Below are positions 23,557 through 29,366 of a stretch of 29,366 bases of DNA, piece by piece. The DNA is from DAOVRL01 sp964459805. Its GTDB lineage: Bacteria > Planctomycetota > Phycisphaerae > Sedimentisphaerales > Anaerobacaceae. The notes beneath the pieces are model-generated. The model did not search any database. It was not told the origin of the DNA and saw only the letters and a list, made by a program, of their open reading frames with translations. The translations under genes and the position numbers were made by a program. Location: positions 1 through 29,366 of the forward strand of contig CAYWOD010000012.1 of NCBI GenBank assembly GCA_964459805.1. Direction: 5' to 3'. Each line of letters starts with the position of its first letter. Within the stretch, counting starts at the first letter, position 1.

Positions 23557-23792
23557 AACTTCCCCGAGAAATCAGCGGCGAAGAACTCGCAAAACTTCTT
23601 AAAAAATACGGCTATGAAATAACCCGGCAAACCGGCAGTCACATACGCCTTACCACTACTGCCAAAGGCGAACACCACATCACTATCCCTACCCATAAAT
23701 ACCTTAAAATAGGCACATTGAGTAGTATTTTGAGCGATATCGCTACCCATTTCAAAATAAACAAAGGCGATTTAATTAAAAATTTATTCTAA
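23553..23792 (+). CDS. hicA: HicA-family mRNA interferase toxin
   Basis: This 79-residue double-stranded-RNA-binding-fold toxin begins MKLPREISGEELAKLLKKYGYEITRQTGSHIRLT, with the catalytic histidine in GSHIRL (residue 29), then the HHITIPTHKYLKIGTLSSIL segment that ends the domain. HicA cleaves mRNA and is bound by HicB. Its start overlaps the hicB stop by four bases, giving coupled translation. There is no sign of truncation. No terminator is visible after the gene, so transcription could continue into the HEPN-like gene 53 bases downstream. Confidence 0.9.
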   Translation: MKLPREISGEELAKLLKKYGYEITRQTGSHIRLTTTAKGEHHITIPTHKYLKIGTLSSILSDIATHFKINKGDLIKNLF

Positions 23793-23845
23793 TGTAGTGT
23801 TATGCAGATCAATCTAATCAATGTTATGACCAAAACAGGTAAACC

Positions 23846-24529
23846 ATGTTGAAAATGATTTCTTACACTGACGGAGCTGCAAAGAAGCTCGTCGAAAAAT
23901 TCTGCCTTCAGGTCGTTTGGCTGCTAAATGTACGTCGCATATACGCACAGCTTTTTGAGGATGAGCAGTCAGAAGTTCTTATGGAGAAAACAGCGCCTTC
24001 GTTCTTTGTCGATCTCGCCAGCATAATGCACTGCTACCTGTTACTGGAATGTGCAAAAATCACAGACCGCGCAAAAACCGGCGATAAGGAGAATCTCACC
24101 ATTGACAACCTCATCGAGAGCATCGAATGGCCGTCGGACATCCGAAAAGAGCTGGAAGCGTTGAGGGACAAAACAACGCCTTTTACAAACCATATTCTGC
24201 CCGCAAGGCACAAACTGTGCGCACACACGGACAAAAAAACAATTTTGGAAAATAGACTGCTTGGTGAATTTCCTGAAGGAGAGGATAAAGAATTTCTAGA
24301 GACTTTGCAGAAGGTTTGTGACGTTACATATCAAGCCTGTTTTGGCACGATCTACGGCGAGATAAGCACGCCTCAGTCAGGAGACCTAAGAGACCTTAAA
24401 GGTGCACTTGAAAAGGCAGTAGCATTCGACCAGTTATTGTCAGAAAGTGCGAGACAAGAAAACGCAAGACTACAGTCTATCTTGCTCAAATTAAGGTGGC
24501 CTCCCACCTCGCCAAAAGGTGAAGCTTGA
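23846..24529 (+). CDS. HEPN/AbiU2-like protein, possible toxin or abortive-infection protein
   Basis: This 227-residue mostly helical cytoplasmic protein most resembles the HEPN_AbiU2 family. The key segment is ILPARHKLCAHTDKKTIL, which gives the HEPN ribonuclease motif R-x5-H (Arg121, His127) in the place where AbiU2-like proteins have RNKxxAHxD. Further helices are LEALRDKTTPFTN before it and LETLQKVCDVTYQACFG after it. The ATG has AGG six bases upstream. HEPN proteins often cleave RNA in defence or toxin-antitoxin systems. It lies directly after hicBA, on the same strand, in sequence that looks AT-rich by eye. A partner MNT antitoxin is not visible. Confidence 0.65.
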   Translation: MLKMISYTDGAAKKLVEKFCLQVVWLLNVRRIYAQLFEDEQSEVLMEKTAPSFFVDLASIMHCYLLLECAKITDRAKTGDKENLTIDNLIESIEWPSDIRKELEALRDKTTPFTNHILPARHKLCAHTDKKTILENRLLGEFPEGEDKEFLETLQKVCDVTYQACFGTIYGEISTPQSGDLRDLKGALEKAVAFDQLLSESARQENARLQSILLKLRWPPTSPKGEA

Positions 24530-24635
24530 AATTAAGGTCCTTTATGAGAAACCGCCCACTGCACGTCTTTGGCAATGGAAGAGCTATGGATAATATCGCA
24601 CCTATCCCCCATCAGGTTTGATTAGTTTAGGATTT

Positions 24636-25403
24636 TTAACTTCCTGCTTCTATTTTTTTGTTTATCAGTGTCGCGGTGATGGCTGCGGAAAAACCATTAT
24701 CGATATTCACGCACGTTACGCCCGCGGCACAGCTATTGAGCATCGTCAACAGTGCCGAAAGCCCTTCGAAGCTCGATCCGTACCCAACGCTCGTCGGAAC
24801 CGCAATCACAGGACAGCTCATCAGCCCGCCCACTACGCTTGCCAATGCCCCCTCCATCCCAGCCACCACAATCACGACATTGGCCTTCTGAAGTCGCGGC
24901 AGATGCCCGAACAGCCTATGAAGCCCTGCCACCCCCACATCGCAGATAAGCTCCGCCCGCTGGCCCATAATCTCCGCCGTCACCTTAGCCTCCGCCGCCA
25001 CCGGCAAATCTGCCGTCCCCGCAGTAACTATCGGCAAGATCGACTTCGACGGCTCGATATCCTTTTGCTCCAAAACAATCGCCCGCGCCGCCTCCTCGTA
25101 TCGCGCCTTCGCAAACTTCCCCGTTGCGGCCAGCTCCTCGAACATATCCGGCTCCGCCCGCGTCGCAAGAACGTTGTTCCCTTTCGCCGCAAGGCTCTCG
25201 AATATCTTGATTATCTGCCCAGTCGTCTTACCGGGGCAAAAAATAACCTCAGGAAACCCCCTGCGTATCTGCCTGTGATGGTCGATGCACGCAAACCCCA
25301 AATCCTCAAACGGCAAGTGACGCAGCTTCTCGATAGCCTCATCGATCTCCAGCTTGCCATCTTTAACCTTGCCTAACAATCTCCTCAACTGATCGGCTCT
25401 AAT
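24636..25403 (-). CDS. larB: LarB, nickel pincer cofactor biosynthesis carboxylase/hydrolase
   Basis: LarB carboxylates and hydrolyses nicotinic acid adenine dinucleotide in making the nickel-pincer nucleotide cofactor of lactate racemase and related enzymes. The 255 residues match the family: RRLLGKVKDGKLEIDEAIEKLRHLPFEDLGFACIDHHRQ at the start, PEVIFCPGKT, and the AIR-carboxylase-like core ending in DVGVAGLHRLFGHL, VVIVVAGMEGALASVVGGL and PVIAVPTSVGYG. No in-frame ATG or GTG suits the conserved N-terminus. ATT at 25401-25403 with GGAAGG six bases upstream, or TTG at 25386-25388, are the candidates. Frames reaching 25571 read through a repeat. larC and larE are not in the window. Confidence 0.88.
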   Translation of the reverse strand: MRADQLRRLLGKVKDGKLEIDEAIEKLRHLPFEDLGFACIDHHRQIRRGFPEVIFCPGKTTGQIIKIFESLAAKGNNVLATRAEPDMFEELAATGKFAKARYEEAARAIVLEQKDIEPSKSILPIVTAGTADLPVAAEAKVTAEIMGQRAELICDVGVAGLHRLFGHLPRLQKANVVIVVAGMEGALASVVGGLMSCPVIAVPTSVGYGSSFEGLSALLTMLNSCAAGVTCVNIDNGFSAAITATLINKKIEAGS

Positions 25404-25475
25404 ATTCCACCTTCCTTTCCACCCATTCTCTTTCTGTCTTTTCTCTGCGTCCTCGGCGACCCAAGAAAACAAGCC

Positions 25476-25513
25476 CTCATTGCCAGGCCCGCGCAGCGGA
25501 CCGCGGCAATCTC
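25476..25513. repeat. Dispersed palindromic repeat, family B copy 3 (degenerate)
   Basis: CTCATTGCCAGGCCCGCGC and then GGACCGCGGCAATCTC keep the outer ATTGC/GCAAT boxes of family B, with a weaker inner stem. Fragments of the CAGAG-type family D flank it at about 25437-25462 and 25521-25544. All lie in the spacer between tsaD and larB. Confidence 0.5.
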
Positions 25514-25548
25514 TTTCTTCTCTCTGCCCTCTGTGGTCAATTCGTTTT

Positions 25549-26586
25549 TCACCCGGTTGCCTGCGCCTCAATGCTCAAATCCGCAAAAAGCCCGGCTTTG
25601 TACTTATAATACGCCAGAGAGGCTACCATAACCGCGTTATCAGTGCAATATTGTTTTGGCGCCACAAGTAGCTTTTTCGCCGGGCTGCCCCCCTCACACA
25701 TCTCCTGTAAAGCCGCCCGCAGTCGGCTGTTCGCCGCCACTCCCCCGCCTAACAGCACGGTCCTGGCCCCGATTCTCTCGACCGCCCGCTCTGTCTTCTT
25801 CACAAGTACCTCAACCACCGCCGCCTGAAACGACGCCGCGATATCCGCAATCTCCTGCTCACTCATCGACTCGACCCTGTTCTCGCCCTTCATATCCTGC
25901 CCCCGGCAGTAGTAAAGCACCGCAGTCTTGAGCCCGCTAAAAGAAAAATCCAGTGAGTCTTTACTCAGCATCGACCGCGGAAATCGCACCGCCTTCGGAT
26001 TCCCCGTCACCGCCGCCTCTTCAATACTCGGCCCGCCCGGATACCCAAGCTGCAAAATATTGCCAACCTTATCGAACGCTTCGCCCGCAGCATCGTCTAT
26101 AGTAGAGCCGAGAAGCTCCAGCTCTAACGGCGACTCGCAGTCATAAAGGCACGTATGCCCCCCCGATACGATAAGCGCAACCGCCGGCAGCTCTAACTCT
26201 TCCTCTGCTAACATCGCCGACTGCAAATGCGCGTGCAGGTGATTGATCGCAATCAACGGCTTGCCCCACGCAAAGCTAAGCGCCTTCGCCGCCGTGACGC
26301 CAACCACCAGTGCAATCGTTAAGCCCGGCTGATTCGCAACCGCAACCGCATCGATATCATCTTTACCGACCTTCGCCTGCGCCAGCGCCTCCGCTATCAC
26401 CGGATATATCTGCTCAATATGCGCACGCGAGGCTATTTCGGGGACGACGCCGCCGTATTTAGCGTGGAGCTTGGTCTGGGAGGCGATTATCGAAGATTTG
26501 ACAATTCGCCCGTCCCCAACAACCGCCGCCGCTGTCTCATCACAGCTCGTCTCAATTCCCAATATATCCACCGATTCGCCGGTCAT
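25549..26586 (-). CDS. tsaD: tRNA N6-adenosine threonylcarbamoyltransferase
   Basis: TsaD transfers the threonylcarbamoyl group to A37 of ANN-decoding tRNAs (t6A), a near-universal modification. The 345 residues match the family length. Seen motifs are ILGIETSCDETAAAVV (8-23), YGGVVPEIASRAH (about 44-56), the metal-binding NHLHAHLQSAML (HxxxH, about 114), VSGGHTCLY, and DDAAGEAFDKVGN (about 163). The C-terminal segment ends in VLLGGGVAANSRLR and DNAVMVA. It is followed on the minus strand by larB after a repeat-filled spacer of about 145 bases. It starts divergently from the phosphoesterase gene. No tRNA or other t6A gene is adjacent. Confidence 0.96.
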   Translation of the reverse strand: MTGESVDILGIETSCDETAAAVVGDGRIVKSSIIASQTKLHAKYGGVVPEIASRAHIEQIYPVIAEALAQAKVGKDDIDAVAVANQPGLTIALVVGVTAAKALSFAWGKPLIAINHLHAHLQSAMLAEEELELPAVALIVSGGHTCLYDCESPLELELLGSTIDDAAGEAFDKVGNILQLGYPGGPSIEEAAVTGNPKAVRFPRSMLSKDSLDFSFSGLKTAVLYYCRGQDMKGENRVESMSEQEIADIAASFQAAVVEVLVKKTERAVERIGARTVLLGGGVAANSRLRAALQEMCEGGSPAKKLLVAPKQYCTDNAVMVASLAYYKYKAGLFADLSIEAQATG

Positions 26587-26686
26587 TCCCCGATACTATC
26601 TCCCGAACCACCTCATGTCAACGCCACCCGGCCCGGACGCGGAACGAATTTCCATGAACCGCTGCCTATTTACACCGTAGATTGTA

Positions 26687-26715
26687 TATTCGATATTACG
26701 TAAGGTATTCGATAT
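26687..26715. repeat. Two TATTCGATAT direct repeats upstream of the phosphoesterase
   Basis: TATTCGATAT occurs at 26687-26696 and 26706-26715, a 19-base period, ending just before the ATG at 26717. It could be a regulator site or a slipped duplication. The AAGG ribosome site lies between the two copies. Confidence 0.4.
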
Positions 26716-26716
26716 C

Positions 26717-27607
26717 ATGCAAAAAGTCCTAAGGCAAAGACCAACACGCAAAGACCTTATCGACAGAGGCTACTTCCTCAAAGGTGCCGCCCTCGGCACT
26801 TTGGGCTTCTGTACCCGCTCGGCAGTCGATATCGAAGGACACGGACGCGAATGGCTTGAAGTTGTTGATATAGACCTCAAGCTGCGAAAACGCCATCGCC
26901 GACTGCACGGCACCCGCATTGCCCACATAAGCGACCTTCATCACAGCAGGACCGTCACCACCGACTATCTTCGTCGTTGCATCGAACGTCTCAATCAGCT
27001 TGAAGTCGATATCGTCCTGCTCACCGGCGATTACATCACCTATGACCTCCGCGGCAGATACCGCAAAGAGGTGGTCGCTCTGCTCGGCCGCATACAAAGC
27101 CGATTTGGCGCCTATGCCTGCCTCGGCAACCACGATTACGGCTTCAACGCTATGCCTGCCCGAAGACGCGACTACCTGCTCATTCGCCTCATCCGCGGAA
27201 TGAGAGCCAACCGAATTACTCTCCTACGCAACGAATCAAAGCTCCTCAATATCAATGCTCATCCACTCCGCCTGGTTGGACTGGGAGATCTGAGTGTTGG
27301 CGACTTCCATCCCCAAAAGGCCTTTGCCGACACTAACGCCGAACACCCGACCATCGCCCTCGTCCACAATCCTCGCTGCGTCGAATACATCGAGGCCTTC
27401 GCCGTTGATATCGTCGTCAGTGGACACACTCACGGAAGGCAGTCCAGGTTTCCCCCCGAACACATCCTCAACACCAAGTCAAGGCGCTTCCACGCCGGCA
27501 TGTATGATGTGAACGGCACCAGCCTTTACGTGAACCGCGGCCTCGGCCGAGTCGGAAGAATGCGATTCTACTCAAGACCTGAGATCACCATGCTTACCCT
27601 GCGCTGA
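26717..27607 (+). CDS. Calcineurin-like metallophosphoesterase
   Basis: This 296-residue binuclear-metal phosphoesterase has the motifs in order: AHISDLHHS (Asp73, His75), LLTGDYIT (Asp105), CLGNHDYG (Asn138, His139), LVHNP (His217) and VSGHTHGRQ (His237, His239). The pattern matches the YaeI/UDP-diacylglucosamine pyrophosphatase-like subgroup, so a phospholipid or lipid A precursor substrate is possible. The N-terminus (RPTRKDLIDRGYFLKGAALG) has a weak Tat-like or anchor look, but the hydrophobic run is short and interrupted by FCTRS. It is a single gene on the plus strand, converging on the HEAT-phosphatase gene. Confidence 0.9.
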   Translation: MQKVLRQRPTRKDLIDRGYFLKGAALGTLGFCTRSAVDIEGHGREWLEVVDIDLKLRKRHRRLHGTRIAHISDLHHSRTVTTDYLRRCIERLNQLEVDIVLLTGDYITYDLRGRYRKEVVALLGRIQSRFGAYACLGNHDYGFNAMPARRRDYLLIRLIRGMRANRITLLRNESKLLNINAHPLRLVGLGDLSVGDFHPQKAFADTNAEHPTIALVHNPRCVEYIEAFAVDIVVSGHTHGRQSRFPPEHILNTKSRRFHAGMYDVNGTSLYVNRGLGRVGRMRFYSRPEITMLTLR

Positions 27608-27703
27608 TCTCACCAACGTTTAGCCTCCGGCCCTGTGCCCGGGCTCTTCCTAAGCACAGACCACACCATGCACCACCTCGCCCCTCTCGCTTCCAGTCAC
27701 CAA

Positions 27704-27727
27704 TCATCGTTCATCAATAATCAATCA
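27704..27727. repeat. AT-rich ATCATCGTTCATCAATAATC repeat
   Basis: ATCATCGTTCATCAATAATCAATCA shares the ATCAATAATCAATNA units seen at 5375-5395. It overlaps the stop codon of the gene at 27721. Confidence 0.4.
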
Positions 27728-29343
27728 CTAAGCCCCGCCTTGCGCTTGATCTTCTCGATATCGAGGTTCCTGATATACTCAACCAGATTGGCCCATATCG
27801 TGTGAAACCCGAAGCCGCCTTTGGTCATTTCCTCGATGGCCTCGTCCTTGCTCCAGCCCTGCACCGCAATCCGGTACACCGCGCACATCGTCCCCGTCCG
27901 GTCCGCCCCGAACTGACAATGCACAAACGCTGGCTGCCTGTTCGGATCGCTCACTATCTCAAGAAACCGCACCAATTCCTCATCCTCCGCGTTCCAAGCC
28001 TTCATATAGATATGCTCATAGCCTAACTTCGTCCCCTTCATTTCATCCCGGTCCGAATGAAACGACCGCAAATTAACAACCGTTTTTATCCCCAGCTTCT
28101 CTAATTGTTTCATCCCTTCCTCGCTCGGCTGCGCCCCGCGATACAAATCGCCCGAAACCCGATGCAAATTCGGCACCCCCGCCAGCTTTATCTTCCTCGC
28201 CCACTGCCTCTTCGTCGCACCCGCAGCGTATGTTTCTAAGGCCTTGCTCTTCTGCAACCATTCTAAAGTTGATTTCCTGCGATTTTCAACGCTCTCCCTG
28301 TACAGTTCGGGGAAATCATCTTCTCTCAACGGGCGACCCGGAAAAGCCTCGCAAGCCCAGTGAATTGAACTCGCCGTTCTTTTGCGCACATCCTCATCCT
28401 GGCTGTTCAACAACCCCTTCAAGACCTTCACGCCTTCATCTATCTCGGCTGTTGTGGCATCCTTATCAGGATCTTTCAGAAGCCCCTTAAGTGTCTCAAC
28501 CCCTTCCTTACTCCGTGTTTTCACGATCTCGCGAACCGCAGAGAACAAAATCCAGTCCCCCGCATTCGCATCCCTTATCTGGTTTATCAGTTCGGACAAG
28601 TATTCGTCGTCGGACTGTTCCCCATGCCAGGGAACGTTTACGTACGCCCCTCGAATCACGGCCTCTATGTTCTCGCGAATAAGCTCGCTATCGTCCTTCA
28701 AAAGCTCCTTCAGCGTCCCGACCCCTTCATCTGTCCGATTGTACGCCAATGCACGACCTGCTTCAATGCGCGCCTTATTGTTGGGGTCTGTTGCAATGGC
28801 AATCAGTCGGAATGTGTACGCACCGTCCGGATGTCGTTGCGCTGCATGGGCACCAGCGGACTGCACGTTGGCTTCTTCCGACCTCAGGCAAACGCTTATG
28901 ATTTGCTTGAATTCCTGCTCACTGCACCCAAGCTCTTCCAGCAGGTGTTGCGTCCAATACGTACCGCTGGGCAGTCCGCGTTTCTTCGCAGTCGCGACGA
29001 CACGGTTTCTGATTTCCGGATTGCGCGGCAGGTAATACAGGAACGCATCAGCAACCCACATATCACTGTGCGGATACTTGTAAACCGTCTCTAACAGCGC
29101 TGGCACAATCCTCGGATCGCCGGTGTAACCCAGTTTCCTGACGCCCGACTCTATTATCTCCCACGCTTTTCTCGTCATTCCCGTATCAGGGACTTGGATG
29201 GTCCTAAGCCGCCCTGAAAGTTCCTTGATGTAATCTCCCATCCCTTCGTCACTGCGCGGCTTGACGATTATCTCTATGGGAGCAGACTCTGCTGAAGGCG
29301 ACTTCCTGCTCAGCACCGATTTTCGCAGAGCGCTAACCGTCAT
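27721..29343 (-). CDS. HEAT-repeat protein fused to a dual-specificity phosphatase
   Basis: This protein of at least 540 residues has two halves. Residues about 30-340 are helical and carry irregular HEAT/PBS-like repeats, such as GVGTLKELLKDDSELIRENI, GVETLKGLLKDPDKDATT and GVKVLKGLLNSQDEDVRKR. Residues about 385-540 form a DSP/tyrosine-phosphatase domain, with VSGDLYRGAQPSEEG at its start and the P-loop VHCQFGADRTGTMCAVYR (Cys476, Arg482, CX5R). The probable acid residue is in the KAWNAEDEE loop. The frame is open from the ATG at 29343 to the window edge and no ribosome site is visible, so the true start may lie outside. HEAT repeats usually bind proteins, so a scaffolded phosphatase is likely. 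Confidence 0.85.
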   Translation of the reverse strand: MTVSALRKSVLSRKSPSAESAPIEIIVKPRSDEGMGDYIKELSGRLRTIQVPDTGMTRKAWEIIESGVRKLGYTGDPRIVPALLETVYKYPHSDMWVADAFLYYLPRNPEIRNRVVATAKKRGLPSGTYWTQHLLEELGCSEQEFKQIISVCLRSEEANVQSAGAHAAQRHPDGAYTFRLIAIATDPNNKARIEAGRALAYNRTDEGVGTLKELLKDDSELIRENIEAVIRGAYVNVPWHGEQSDDEYLSELINQIRDANAGDWILFSAVREIVKTRSKEGVETLKGLLKDPDKDATTAEIDEGVKVLKGLLNSQDEDVRKRTASSIHWACEAFPGRPLREDDFPELYRESVENRRKSTLEWLQKSKALETYAAGATKRQWARKIKLAGVPNLHRVSGDLYRGAQPSEEGMKQLEKLGIKTVVNLRSFHSDRDEMKGTKLGYEHIYMKAWNAEDEELVRFLEIVSDPNRQPAFVHCQFGADRTGTMCAVYRIAVQGWSKDEAIEEMTKGGFGFHTIWANLVEYIRNLDIEKIKRKAGLSD

Positions 29344-29366
29344 ATGAATATAACATGTGCTTGTTG

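Noticed and set aside
2784..25513. Repeats as a possible CRISPR array
   Set aside because: Copies are thousands of bases apart, palindromic and without regular spacers or cas genes.
25404..25571. Longer N-terminus for LarB
   Set aside because: It runs through repeat elements and overlaps the tsaD end. Family members start at the RRLL segment.

Overview
The window most resembles an anaerobic member of the Planctomycetota, probably class Phycisphaerae (MSBL9/Sedimentisphaerales-like). This is inferred from gene content, not from a marker gene. The signs are exported DUF1080 proteins, Tat-signal Gfo/Idh/MocA oxidoreductases, an SSS symporter beside a galactokinase-like enzyme, NAD-type PyrK/PyrD, an HdrA/MvhD flavoprotein pair, and intergenic spaces full of short palindromic repeats. 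Most genes are on the minus strand and many have recognisable Shine-Dalgarno sequences. I saw no rRNA, tRNA or CRISPR array.

Layout. 1-1300: an IS1182-like transposase remnant and a DUF1080 lipoprotein. 1335-3565 (minus): a MATE exporter, a DUF167 protein and an unknown protein. 3790-10229 (minus): a sugar-chemistry block with a secreted DUF1080 + TIM-barrel fusion, two Tat-exported Gfo/Idh/MocA proteins, a uroporphyrinogen-decarboxylase-fold protein and a 56-residue small protein. 10362-14503 (minus): pyrK and pyrD, separated by a type II-like restriction-modification pair that looks inserted. 14639-18162 (minus): a galactokinase-like GHMP kinase and an SSS symporter with a very large extramembrane insert, ending in a clear intrinsic terminator.

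18565-22232 (minus) is a compact redox operon: a small protein, an 841-residue HdrA-like double flavoprotein, MvhD and OsmC. nnrD (minus) and hicB-hicA (plus) diverge from two back-to-back sigma70-like promoters, and hicBA is followed by a HEPN/AbiU2-like protein, which makes a small defence or stress patch. The right end carries larB, tsaD, a calcineurin-like phosphoesterase, and a HEAT-repeat protein fused to a dual-specificity phosphatase that may start beyond the window edge.

How the genes work together. The DUF1080-TIM fusion and the adjacent Tat dehydrogenase fit an extracytoplasmic 3-keto-sugar (oxidation/elimination/hydration) route for breaking glycosides, and the symporter and kinase could take up and phosphorylate released sugars. 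The HdrA-MvhD-OsmC operon suggests flavin-based electron transfer linked to thiol or peroxide chemistry. The R-M, HicBA and HEPN genes look more AT-rich by eye than the housekeeping genes around them and are probably acquired.
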